Origin: Companilactobacillus furfuricola
GTDB taxonomy: Bacteria; Bacillota; Bacilli; Lactobacillales; Lactobacillaceae
DNA: 64,000 nt
Assembly (NCBI RefSeq): GCF_003946325.1
Contig: NZ_RHNT01000010.1
Span: 1 to 64,000, forward strand
Direction of reading: 5' to 3'
Positions within the stretch are counted from its first letter, which is position 1, and each line of letters opens with the position of its first letter. Both the position numbers and the translations under genes were made by a program. The notes beneath the pieces were generated by a model. The model was not told the origin of the DNA. It ran no database searches and was given only the letters and a program-made list of their open reading frames with translations. Shown here piece by piece: positions 16,895-24,551 of the stretch.

Positions 16895-17653
16895 CTAAAT
16901 CTTCAGACCATACATTAAAACGCCGGCTGCCACTGCAACATTCAAAGACTCGGCTTTACCTAATAGAGGGATATAAATATTCTGATCCGTCATTTGTAAA
17001 GTCTCTTCATCCAAACCATGAGCTTCATTACCCATGATCAAAGCAAAATTATTGATCTTATCCAAGGAATTATAAGGCACAGCTTGATCATTGACTTCCG
17101 AACCATAAACCGTTAAACCAGCATCTTTACAAGCGCTGATTGCTTGATGCAAATCTAAGCGATAAATTGGCAAGTGAAATTGACTACCTTGCATAGATCT
17201 TTGCACCTTAGGTTGATACACATCAGCAGTGTCTAAACTAGTGATCACACCATCGTATCCTGCAGCGTCGGCAGTTCGAATAATAGTCCCAACGTTTCCA
17301 GGATCTTGAACATTTGCTAAAATCACCCATTGACCAGAAAGCTCAGGTAAGGATTTAGGTTGATTGATCTTGATCACGGCAAAGATTCCTTGGGGACTCT
17401 TTGTTTCCGACAATGAGGAAGCAATATCCTCAGAAATAATGATCGCATCATCGTAATACTTTTTGATGATCCGATTATCTTGATGGTTCTCAGTTGCCAA
17501 GACCTTAACAATTTCTTGGCCATTATCATCAGCTTCTTGAACTAAATGAAATCCTTCGATTAAGTAGGTACCAGTTTTCTTGATCTCTTTAGTCTTGTTC
17601 AACTTATTGATCTGCTTGATCTCTTCATTTTTCTTGGATTCGATATATTTCAT
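16895..17653 (-). CDS. ysgA: TrmH/SpoU family RNA 2'-O-methyltransferase (YsgA-like)
   Basis: SAM-dependent 2'-O-ribose methyltransferase acting on rRNA or tRNA; the precise target is not known from sequence. 252 aa: an N-terminal L30e-like substrate domain (about 1-105) and the SPOUT knot with motif 1 NVQDPGNVGTIIRTADAAG, motif 2 LIMGNEAHGL and motif 3 IPLLGKAESLNVAVAAGVLMY. The ATG at 17653 has AGAAGGAAG upstream; the longer frame to 17731 overlaps the divergent acyP promoter region. Linkage to pheST matches ysgA-pheST of B. subtilis. Confidence 0.93.
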   Translation of the reverse strand: MKYIESKKNEEIKQINKLNKTKEIKKTGTYLIEGFHLVQEADDNGQEIVKVLATENHQDNRIIKKYYDDAIIISEDIASSLSETKSPQGIFAVIKINQPKSLPELSGQWVILANVQDPGNVGTIIRTADAAGYDGVITSLDTADVYQPKVQRSMQGSQFHLPIYRLDLHQAISACKDAGLTVYGSEVNDQAVPYNSLDKINNFALIMGNEAHGLDEETLQMTDQNIYIPLLGKAESLNVAVAAGVLMYGLKI

Positions 17654-17715
17654 AAAATTCTTCCTTCTTGATTTATAATTATAGAGTAACATATCTACGA
17701 ATTGGAGTGATATCC

Positions 17716-17991
17716 ATGAAACATCTTTCACTACGAGTTTCCGGCCTAGTTCAAGGCGTAGGCTTTCGTTGGTCGACCGTCCAAGTTGCTATGGACTGCG
17801 ACGTGAGCGGGACCGTCGAAAATCTACCCGATGGCTCAGTTCAAATCGAAGCTGAAGGCGAAGAAATGAAACTGTACACTTTTTTGACCAAGATCAGACA
17901 GTCACCCTCTCCATTTGCAAAAGTTAAAAACGTTGACTACGCCTTCTCGGACGACTTAAAGAATTATAAAAAGTTTCGCGTCATTGGTTGA
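17716..17991 (+). CDS. acyP: Acylphosphatase
   Basis: Hydrolyses carboxyl-phosphate bonds of acylphosphates. 91 aa, the usual size. The phosphate-binding loop with catalytic Arg is in GLVQGVGFRWS and the catalytic Asn in GTVENLPDGSV. The ATG at 17716 is preceded by GGAGTGATATCC; the in-frame start 16 codons earlier lacks a ribosome site and reaches into the divergent gene's leader. It is divergent from ysgA and sits 56 bases upstream of yidC, the common acyP-yidC pairing in lactobacilli. Confidence 0.96.
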   Translation: MKHLSLRVSGLVQGVGFRWSTVQVAMDCDVSGTVENLPDGSVQIEAEGEEMKLYTFLTKIRQSPSPFAKVKNVDYAFSDDLKNYKKFRVIG

Positions 17992-18047
17992 ATACCTATA
18001 TTACTTAACGTATATTGTTTATATGCTTTTTAAAAGGTGGTTTACAA

Positions 18048-19034
18048 TTGAATAAGAAAATATTAAAGTACATTTCTGCTTTATCATTAGTCGTGGTATT
18101 TGCAGTTGTTCTTTCTGGATGTGCCCAAAGTGGCGTTCAGCATGCACCAACAAGTGGACCTTATGCATTTATTTATAAGATCCTAGGAGTTCCTTTCCAA
18201 AACTTGATCATGTGGACGGCCAATGCCTTAGGCGGTAAAGCTGCTTATGCATGGGGCATCATGATCATCTCCTTTGTAGTTCGACTATTGTTGCTTCCTC
18301 TATCATTGAACCAACAATACAAATCAACTGCTCAACAAGAGAAAATGCGTGCCATCCAACCGCAGCTTAAATTGATCCAAGACAAGCAAAAACAAGCTAA
18401 GGATCCAGAAACACAACAAAAAATCGGTCAATTAATGATGGAAGTATATAAACAAAACAACATCAGTCTGACCGGCGGCATTGGTTGCTTACCATTACTA
18501 CTCCAAATGCCAATTTTGATTGCGATTTATCAAGCCGTGCAATACTCACAAGAAATCGGAGTCGCCAGCTTCCTTAACATTCCACTAGGAAAACCAAGTT
18601 TAGTAATCGCAATCGTAGCAACACTTTTCTACATCGTTCAATCATGGCTCTCACTACAAGTGGTGCCACAAGAACAAAGAAAACAAATGTCCTCAATGCT
18701 CTTAATGAACCCATTGATCACATTCTTCATCTCAATGATCTCATCCGCTGCCCTAGCCCTTTATTTCTTAGTAGGTGGTATCGTATTGTTGATCCAACAA
18801 TTGATCACAAACTACATCATCACACCTAAGATCAGAAAACAAGCTGATGAAAATCTTAAGAAGAATCCAGTCAAGACCGTAGTAACAGAAGAGTCGATCA
18901 ACAAATTGCTCCAAGGTTCAGGGTCAAGTTCATCAAATACAGATACTAATGAAAATAATGAACATACTGACCTTCACAAGAACATTCGCGAATTGAACAA
19001 AGGCAAACAAAACAAGCCAAAAAATAAAGATTAA
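18048..19034 (+). CDS. yidC: Membrane protein insertase YidC/OxaA (lipoprotein form)
   Basis: Inserts membrane proteins with or without the Sec translocon. 328 aa from the TTG at 18048, chosen because AAAGGTGG lies eight bases upstream. The signal peptide ends with lipobox VLSGC (Cys25). Five TM helices follow, with the conserved basic residue within the first core helix (IISFVVRLLLLPL), the charged cytoplasmic hairpin (AQQEKMRAIQPQLK) and the SLTGGIGCLPLLLQMPI loop. The tail is Asn/Lys-rich. Codon third positions in the second half are overwhelmingly A or C (about 44 of 52 in 18602-18780), opposite to the neighbouring arlS on the other strand, fitting the repeat-linked strand bias. Confidence 0.95.
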   Translation: MNKKILKYISALSLVVVFAVVLSGCAQSGVQHAPTSGPYAFIYKILGVPFQNLIMWTANALGGKAAYAWGIMIISFVVRLLLLPLSLNQQYKSTAQQEKMRAIQPQLKLIQDKQKQAKDPETQQKIGQLMMEVYKQNNISLTGGIGCLPLLLQMPILIAIYQAVQYSQEIGVASFLNIPLGKPSLVIAIVATLFYIVQSWLSLQVVPQEQRKQMSSMLLMNPLITFFISMISSAALALYFLVGGIVLLIQQLITNYIITPKIRKQADENLKKNPVKTVVTEESINKLLQGSGSSSSNTDTNENNEHTDLHKNIRELNKGKQNKPKNKD

Positions 19035-19042
19035 TAAAATTA

Positions 19043-19076
19043 GCCGCTGACCATCAAATGATCAGCGGCTTTTTTA
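19043..19076 (+). terminator. Terminator of yidC
   Basis: GCCGCTGA / TCAGCGGC (8 bp) followed by T6. It lies just before the left end of repeat A. Confidence 0.92.
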
Positions 19077-19080
19077 GTCA

Positions 19081-19782
19081 AATCAAATAGAACGACTAAC
19101 GCGAAAGTACGAGGAACGAGTATGTGAGCAAGAAACAAATAAAATAAATAGAGAAAAAAAAGAAAACAGAAGAACTAGGCAAGAGTACGAGGAACGAGAA
19201 CACGAGCCAGATGTGAAAGCAAGAGAAGAAAAAGAATAAAAAACTCTTATCCAACCAACAAAACAAAGAAAACCTCAACAGCAATGTAAGTCAGGAAACA
19301 AAATGAGCGGAGCAAAGTCCCGCGAACCGAAAAAAGAATCGGAAATCGAGACAGAAAATATATCGTGATAAGAAAAGGAAGCCCCTACTCCCACCAGAAT
19401 AGATAAAGCCTGAGATAGACATATGAGGCATAGGACGCGCCAAAAGTGCCAATTTGTACAAAATAAATCGGTAAATCTCAACCAAAGGGGGGATTATGTC
19501 ACTATTTAGACGGAGGGGCCCGGGGATACAGTCCTCAGTGGTGAAATTTCTCTTGGTGACGAAGGAACCTAGAGAAAGGTGCAGTTTTGAAACAAGCGAG
19601 CGCACTTTGCTCGATTGGTTCAAAATGTGCCCACCACGTTCCAGTGGCTGTATCCCCGGGCCCCGGAGTCGGCATTGAACGTACCAGCCAAACAACTACC
19701 TCCCACCCCAACAACCAAACAAACTATCACAACACAGCAAAATAAAACGCTTCTGTCTGCCATAGCTCACTTACATCTATAC
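19081..19782 (+). repeat. Interspersed structured repeat, copy A
   Basis: A complete copy, about 700 bp, filling the space between the convergent yidC and arlS genes. In order it has an A-rich section with AAGAGTACGAGGAACGAG, the GAGCGGAGCAAAGTCCCGCG motif (about 19302-19323), AAAAGGAAGCCCCTACTCC, GCCTGAGATAGACATATGAG, GTGCCAATTTG, ATCGGTAAA, GGGGGGATTATGTC, the structured core (19515-19664), GGAGTCGGCATTGAACGTA, a C/A-rich tail and GTCTGCCATAGCTCACTTACAT, ending at the A7 of the arlS terminator. It contains no conserved reading frame and no transposase. It is shared with copies B, C and D, and in reverse with E. Confidence 0.93.
19515..19664 (+). ncRNA. Candidate structured RNA core of copy A (short form)
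   Basis: P1: a perfect 17-bp pairing GGGGCCCGGGGATACAG (19515-19531) with 19648-19664. Inside are P2 GTGGTG/CACCAC (19538-19543/19632-19637), P3 TTTCTCT/AGAGAAA (19547-19553/19571-19577), P4 TTTTGAA/TTCAAAA (19585-19591/19619-19625) and P5 CGAG/CTCG (19597-19600/19610-19613). An extra GUGCA/UGUGC segment is pairable only with G-U on this strand. Comparison with copies B-D shows compensatory changes in P2-P5. Transcription is not shown; a DNA cruciform is the alternative. Confidence 0.55.
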
Positions 19783-19814
19783 AAAAAAAGACCAGATCCA
19801 TATAAGATCTAGTC
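19783..19814 (-). terminator. Terminator of the arlRS-like operon
   Basis: On the minus strand GACTAGATC/GATCTGGTC (9 bp with one U-G) followed by T7. It overlaps the arlS stop codon; its A7 (plus strand) is the right boundary of repeat A. Confidence 0.88.
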
Positions 19815-20885
19815 ACTACTCTTAGAATCCTCATCAACAGTATCGGCAACAATAGGCAACTCAACCCGAAACACCGTACCAGAACCAAGAACACTCTCAA
19901 CAGTAATAGTACCTTTATAAACTTCAATCAAACGCTTAGCAATAGAAAGCCCTAAACCGTTCCCTCCGCGTTTTCTAGAACGAGCCTTATCAACTCTATA
20001 AAAACGATTAAAAACCTGTTTAAGATCCTTCTTATTGATCCCAACACCATAATCTTGGACAACAAATTCCAACAAAGCCTCATTAGTAGAAGCGGACAAA
20101 TTAATTTCCTTACGGTCACCAGAATATTTAAAAGCATTATCCAGTAAAATCACCAAAACCTGTTCCAAATGATTCCGATAAATCTTCACCTTACTACCAG
20201 TTTGAATATCATCATCGAAATTCACCACAAAATCAGGATGTAACATCTTAAAGTCGTTATAAACTTGCGTAAACAACGGCTTAACTTCAGTTTCTTGATC
20301 GAGATATTCACTATCGATCTGTTCAACACGTGTCAAATCCAGCATCTCCTGGATCAACGATTGCATTCGTTTCAACTCTTGCAGAGAAGAATTGATCGAG
20401 TCGTTCAAAACCTCAGGATCATCTTTGCCCCAACGTTGAAGCATACTCAAATGCCCCTCCAAAACAGCAACAGGAGTTCTAAGTTCGTGCGAAACATCTT
20501 CAACAAATTCTTTTTGCTGATTAGTATAAGCTTGCATCCGATCCAACATCTTATTAATGTTGATCGTCAAATCATAAATCTCATCATTACGTTTCTTCAG
20601 TTTAATACGCGAATCTGAATCAGGCTTCTTGTTCAAATCATCGATAGTTTTATTAATCTCTTTAATATTATTCAAAACAAATGTCACAGCAAAAAAACTC
20701 AAGGCAATAGCCATGACCAGAACAAAAATACCGACCCAAATCAAACGTACAACAAAATCATGAACAACAGCAGCACTAGCCACCGCATCCACAGTATTAA
20801 AGGCAATATAGGCAACGATCAAATACGCGGCTAAAATTACTAAAGTTATCAGAAAAGTCCATTTGATTCTGATAGAAATTCTCAT
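19809..20885 (-). CDS. arlS: Two-component sensor histidine kinase (ArlS-like)
   Basis: Membrane sensor kinase of 358 aa. Two TM helices (about 9-30 and 46-70) enclose only a short extracytoplasmic loop. HAMP follows (about 70-122), then the dimerisation/phosphoacceptor domain with H-box DVSHELRTPVAVLEG and the ATPase domain with N box LLDNAFKYS, G1 DYGVGI, F box FNRFYRVDKARS and G2 GGNGLGLSI. The very small sensor loop suggests sensing within or near the membrane. It overlaps the response regulator gene by four bases (ATGA). Codon third positions are strongly G/T (15 of 19 in the ATPase stretch at 20041-20100), unlike genes far from the repeats. Confidence 0.93.
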   Translation of the reverse strand: MRISIRIKWTFLITLVILAAYLIVAYIAFNTVDAVASAAVVHDFVVRLIWVGIFVLVMAIALSFFAVTFVLNNIKEINKTIDDLNKKPDSDSRIKLKKRNDEIYDLTININKMLDRMQAYTNQQKEFVEDVSHELRTPVAVLEGHLSMLQRWGKDDPEVLNDSINSSLQELKRMQSLIQEMLDLTRVEQIDSEYLDQETEVKPLFTQVYNDFKMLHPDFVVNFDDDIQTGSKVKIYRNHLEQVLVILLDNAFKYSGDRKEINLSASTNEALLEFVVQDYGVGINKKDLKQVFNRFYRVDKARSRKRGGNGLGLSIAKRLIEVYKGTITVESVLGSGTVFRVELPIVADTVDEDSKSSD

Positions 20886-21568
20886 CGTCTCATCACGTAA
20901 CCTTTACCACGTACAGTTGAAATATAACTAGGTGAGCCGCCTCGATCGATCTTATTACGCAAATACTTAATGTAAACATCAACAACATTAGTCTCAGTAC
21001 TAGAACCAGTCCCCCAGACACGTTCAAGCAGATCATCACGACCCAAAACAGTCCCGACATTTTCCATCAAAGCACTAAGAAGATCGTATTCTCTTCTAGT
21101 CAAATCAATAACTTCACCATTACGTTTCAATGTTTGAGTAGTCTTATCAATAACCAAATTCTTATACTTCAAAACTTGATCGTTATTACGAGTAACATCA
21201 ATATCAAGATCAATACGTCTTAACAAAGCCCGAATACGTGCAAGCAATTCCTCGATCGCAAATGGTTTAACAATATAATCGTCAGCACCATGATCCAAGC
21301 CAGAAACTCGATCAATAATCGAATCACGAGCAGTCATCATAATAATCGGTGTATTCTTCTCTTGTCGAACTCGACGGCATACTTCGATACCATTTAGCTC
21401 AGGCAGCATCAAATCAAGCAAAATCAAATCCCAATCTTCATTCAATGCCTCATCGAGACCGGTACGGCCATCTGTAGCAACCTTAACTTCATAATTCTCA
21501 TGTTGAAGTTCAAGTTGAACAAATTTTGCCATATTCTCTTCATCTTCAATAACTAATATCTTAGCCAT
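20882..21568 (-). CDS. arlR: Response regulator, OmpR/PhoB family (ArlR-like)
   Basis: DNA-binding partner of the adjacent kinase; 228 aa. The receiver domain (about 1-118) has acidic pocket IEDEEN, phosphoacceptor Asp in LILLDLMLPELNG, Thr in MMTARD and Lys in IVKPFAIEEL. The winged-helix domain has LTRREYDLLSALM and VDVYIKYLRNKID, ending TVRGKGYVM. The start is placed at the ATG (21568) preceded by ACGGGAGAG; the longer frame to 21604 would run through that ribosome site. Its regulon cannot be told from sequence. Repeat B lies upstream, between it and gnd. Confidence 0.93.
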   Translation of the reverse strand: MAKILVIEDEENMAKFVQLELQHENYEVKVATDGRTGLDEALNEDWDLILLDLMLPELNGIEVCRRVRQEKNTPIIMMTARDSIIDRVSGLDHGADDYIVKPFAIEELLARIRALLRRIDLDIDVTRNNDQVLKYKNLVIDKTTQTLKRNGEVIDLTRREYDLLSALMENVGTVLGRDDLLERVWGTGSSTETNVVDVYIKYLRNKIDRGGSPSYISTVRGKGYVMRR

Positions 21569-21606
21569 ACTAACTCTCCCGTATATTAAACAAAATTTAA
21601 TCATTC

Positions 21607-21840
21607 TTAATTATTAAACGTTTTCTCGCCTTTTGCAAGGCAATGCATTAAAGATTTTAACACATTGGGATTATTAAAAATAGCAAAAATTAGAAAATAA
21701 CAAAAAATTGAACAACTCAACCATAAAAAATGAAAAAAAGACCCAAAAAAGAGAAAAATAGAAACACAGAAAAAACAAATATCAAAAACAAATGCGAAAG
21801 TGCAAAAGAGACATTCAAATAAACAACCGGAAAGCATCAG
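21607..21840. other. A-rich spacer between arlR and repeat B
   Basis: Plus-strand sequence is extremely A-rich (runs such as AAAAAATGAAAAAAAGA), with hardly any T beyond the arlR leader. It contains the arlR promoter region (TTGCAA near 21635 and TAAT-type boxes) and an A-rich lead into repeat B. The apparent 76-aa minus-strand frame is Phe/Cys-rich and composition-driven; I see no gene here. Confidence 0.5.
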
Positions 21841-22446
21841 AACCGGGCAAGAGCATGAGGAACGAGTGCGCGAGCAAGATGCGAAAGCTAGATAAGAAAA
21901 AATAATATCAGCTCTTATCTAACCAAACAAGAAAAGAGAAAGAAATCAAGATAGAAATTATATCGTACAAAGAAAAGGAAGCCCCTACTCCCACCAGAAT
22001 AGATAAAGCCTGAGATAGACATGTGAGAAATAGGACGAGCAAACAGTGCCAATTTGTACGACATAAATCGGTAAAACTCAAACCAAGGGGGGATATAGTC
22101 TCCATCAAGACGGAGGGGCCCGGGGATACAGACCTCAGTGGTGATATTTCACTTGGCGACGAAGGAGCTTAGTGAAAGGTGCAGTTTTGAAACAAGCGAG
22201 CGTACTTTGCTCGATTGGTTCAAAATGTGCCCACCACGTTCCCGACCTTAGTTGTTCGGTGGCCTAGCCACCACCATAACCGGTTGCGCAAGTGCGTTAG
22301 CACTTACGTTCCTTTAACGTATCCTCGGGCCCCGGAGTCGGCATTGAACGTAGCAACCAAAATACCACCTCCAACCCAACCACCAAAAATCATAAACGTC
22401 CATCCAAGAAAAACGCCACTGTCTGCCATAGCTCTCTTACATCAAT
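21841..22446 (+). repeat. Interspersed structured repeat, copy B
   Basis: About 600 bp between gnd and arlR, same orientation as A. It has AAGAGCATGAGGAACGAG at the left and then AGCTCTTATCTAACC. It lacks the segment carrying GAGCGGAGCAAAGTCCCGCG that A, C, D and E have. It resumes with AAAAGGAAGCCCCTACTCC, GCCTGAGATAGACATGTGAG and GGGGGGATATAGTC, then the long-form core, GGAGTCGGCATTGAACGTA and GTCTGCCATAGCTCTCTTACATC, ending at the A7 of the gnd terminator. No transposase or flanking target duplication is visible. Confidence 0.92.
22115..22333 (+). ncRNA. Candidate structured RNA core of copy B (long form)
   Basis: P1 pairs GGGGCCCGGGGATAC (22115-22129) with GTATCCTCGGGCCCC (22319-22333); the single C-to-T change leaves a G-U pair on this strand but an A-C mismatch on the other. 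P3 is TTTCACT/AGTGAAA, a two-sided change from TTTCTCT/AGAGAAA of copy A. P2, P4 and P5 are as in A. An extra module before the closing arm holds GGTGGC/GCCACC (22258-22263/22267-22272), AAGTGC/GCACTT (22290-22295/22300-22305) and an ACGTT/AACGT pair. Confidence 0.55.
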
Positions 22447-22476
22447 AAAAAAAGCCGAGACCACGAAAGCCTCGAC
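22447..22476 (-). terminator. Terminator of gnd
   Basis: On the minus strand a CGAG-anchored imperfect stem (pairing 22456-22459 with 22471-22474) is followed by T7. Its A7 on the plus strand is the right boundary of repeat B. Confidence 0.72.
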
Positions 22477-22487
22477 CCAAAACAAAA

Positions 22488-23909
22488 CTATTGTTCTTCA
22501 TACCAACTATAATGGAAAATACCATCCTTATCATTTCTCTCATAAGTATGAGCACCGAAATAATCACGTTGTGCCTGAATCAAATTAGCAGGCAAAACTT
22601 CAGAACGATATTGATCATAATAAGAAACAGCTGACATAAATCCAGAAACCGGAATACCAGCCTTAACAGCAAAACTAACCACATCACGGACAGCTGACTG
22701 ATAATCCTCTACGATCTTTTCAAAATAATCGTCAAGCAACAAATTATCCAAGTTAGCATCTTTATCATAAGCATCAGTGATCTTTTGCAAGAATTGAGCT
22801 CGAATAATACAACCAGCTCTCCAAATCTGAGCGATCTTACCAAAATCAAGATCCCAATCATAATGCTCACCAGCAGCCTTCATCTGGGCGAAACCTTGAG
22901 CATAACTCATGATCTTACTGAAGTATAATGCCTTTCTGATCTTCTCAACGAACTCACTAACATCAACATCAGGAACATCTTTAGGACCGTTTAAGACCTT
23001 ACTTGCCTTCACACGCTCATCCTTATATGCAGAGATATAACGTGAGTATACAGCAGAAGTGATCAATGACTGTGGAACACCTAATTCAAGAGCACTTTGT
23101 GAACTCCACTTACCTGTACCCTTGTTACCAGCCTTATCCATAATCTTGTTAACGATAAAGTCATCGCTGCCTTGATCATCTTTTCTAGTTAAAATATTAG
23201 CAGTAATATCGATCAAATAACTTGAAAGCTCACCTTTGTTCCATTCCTTAAATGTATCAGCAACTTTATTAAGATCATTGTTATACAAGTGTGAAAGCAA
23301 ATTGTAACTTTCAGAAATCAATTCCATATCACCATATTCGATACCGTTGTGAACCATCTTTACGTAGTGACCAGCACCATTAGCACCGATATATGTGACA
23401 CATGGCTTACCATCTTCGTCTGCTTTTGCAGAAATTTGTTCCAAGATTGGGGCAACTAAGTCATAGGCTTCTTTTTGGCCACCTGGCATTAGTGATGGAC
23501 CATGAAGAGCACCTAATTCACCACCAGAAACACCCATTCCGATAAAGTTGATACCAGATTTATCCAAACGTTTGTTTCTTTCAATTGTATCTTCAAAGAA
23601 TGTGTTACCACCATCGATCAATACATCACCTTTGTCAAGCAATGGCAATAGTTGATCGATAACGGCATCAGTTCCGGCACCAGCCTTGACCATCATAATA
23701 ATACGACGTGGATTTTCAAGTGAATTTACGAAGTCCTCGATCGTATAACTAGGAACCAATTTCTTGTCTGAATGCTCTTTAACGACATTTTCAGTTTTCG
23801 AACCAGTTCTGTTATAAATAGCAACTTCATATCCACGGCTTTCGATATTAAGTGCCAAGTTCTTACCCATTACGGCCATTCCAATAACACCGATTTGTGG
23901 TTTACTCAT
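22488..23909 (-). CDS. gnd: 6-Phosphogluconate dehydrogenase, decarboxylating
   Basis: Oxidises 6-phosphogluconate to ribulose-5-phosphate and CO2 with NADP, in the oxidative pentose phosphate / phosphoketolase route. 473 aa: an N-terminal Rossmann domain with [16 protein letters not shown] and NRTG, the substrate loop [19 protein letters not shown], the catalytic Lys/His region [18 protein letters not shown], and a C-terminal helical tail. It stands alone with its own terminator. Third positions at its 3' end beside repeat B are mostly G/T (16 of 21) but balanced at its 5' end. Confidence 0.98.
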   Translation of the reverse strand: MSKPQIGVIGMAVMGKNLALNIESRGYEVAIYNRTGSKTENVVKEHSDKKLVPSYTIEDFVNSLENPRRIIMMVKAGAGTDAVIDQLLPLLDKGDVLIDGGNTFFEDTIERNKRLDKSGINFIGMGVSGGELGALHGPSLMPGGQKEAYDLVAPILEQISAKADEDGKPCVTYIGANGAGHYVKMVHNGIEYGDMELISESYNLLSHLYNNDLNKVADTFKEWNKGELSSYLIDITANILTRKDDQGSDDFIVNKIMDKAGNKGTGKWSSQSALELGVPQSLITSAVYSRYISAYKDERVKASKVLNGPKDVPDVDVSEFVEKIRKALYFSKIMSYAQGFAQMKAAGEHYDWDLDFGKIAQIWRAGCIIRAQFLQKITDAYDKDANLDNLLLDDYFEKIVEDYQSAVRDVVSFAVKAGIPVSGFMSAVSYYDQYRSEVLPANLIQAQRDYFGAHTYERNDKDGIFHYSWYEEQ

Positions 23910-24002
23910 ACGTCTACCTCCAATAAAATAATTAAATCAATATAAGATTAACATTAGTTAATTCATAATACTATATTAACAAAAAATGAAAAAAAGAGGG
24001 CA

Positions 24003-24551
24003 CTATTGATCCTCATCTTTGAACAAATTCTTCAATTTGGCAAATTCAGGATTAACGTGTTCCTCTTCTTTTTGTTTCTTAAATTCATCTTCAGAAATGA
24101 CCGTCCAGTTTTTACCGGATGGCATAATATCTTCCGTCTTCTCTTTTTCAGTCAAAACTTGGGTTGGAATATTTAATAAAATATTGTCAATTACCGACTC
24201 ATAAACATTGATGGTTGGCGTGTCATCGTCGATGGGAATAATAATAGCGTAGTCTTCGATCTCTTCCGTATCAATATTATCAATATTGTAAGCTTCATTG
24301 ATCCGGAATTCTAAATTCAAATCTACTGGATCCAAACTTCTAGTTGATGGAACCGTAAGTTTAATAGCCACTTTAACATCAGAGATCACCAGACCGCGAT
24401 CGTTAAATAAATTACCAGAAACATCAACTGGTTGAGCAGATATTATATCTGAATATCGTTCTTTTAAATCTTTTTCTACATCTAATTGTTCTTTAAAATC
24501 AAAGGGTTTATCTTTGTATTTTCTAACCTCTTGTACGTCCCAATTAAGCAT
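24003..24551 (-). CDS. yceD: DUF177 family protein (YceD)
   Basis: 182 aa, DUF177/YceD; in many bacteria it is linked to L32 (rpmF) and large-subunit rRNA metabolism, exact role unsettled. It begins MLNWDVQEV, has an alternating-strand core (VDVSGNLFNDRGLVISDVKVA) and ends in a Lys/Glu-rich tail. The ATG at 24551 has AAGGAGGAGAAC upstream, and its first eight bases overlap the end of tmcAL, so the two are coupled. The usual downstream rpmF is missing here; gnd follows instead. Confidence 0.88.
   Translation of the reverse strand: MLNWDVQEVRKYKDKPFDFKEQLDVEKDLKERYSDIISAQPVDVSGNLFNDRGLVISDVKVAIKLTVPSTRSLDPVDLNLEFRINEAYNIDNIDTEEIEDYAIIIPIDDDTPTINVYESVIDNILLNIPTQVLTEKEKTEDIMPSGKNWTVISEDEFKKQKEEEHVNPEFAKLKNLFKDEDQ

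Noticed and set aside
19291-19695. 134-aa minus-strand open frame across repeat A, and similar frames in B and D
   Set aside because: Equivalent frames in C and E are broken by stops and by length changes such as GGGAG versus GGGGAG. Conservation is at nucleotide and pairing level, not codon level.
19081-19782. The repeats as simple IS remnants or MITEs
   Set aside because: The GC-rich inverted repeat is internal to the element rather than at its ends, no terminal inverted repeats or target duplications are visible, and internal helices covary. Not fully excluded.
21960-21975. TATAAT on the minus strand inside repeat B (TATATT in A and E) as a conserved promoter for downstream genes
   Set aside because: No -35 box at proper distance, the box degenerates in C and D, and argF clearly has its own promoter outside the repeat.
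22215-22448. Plus-strand frame in repeat B with similar peptide in D (63752-63934)
   Set aside because: It runs through the GC-rich P1 arm and the hairpin module; copies A and C shift frame. It has no ribosome site and looks like chance openness of C/A-rich sequence.
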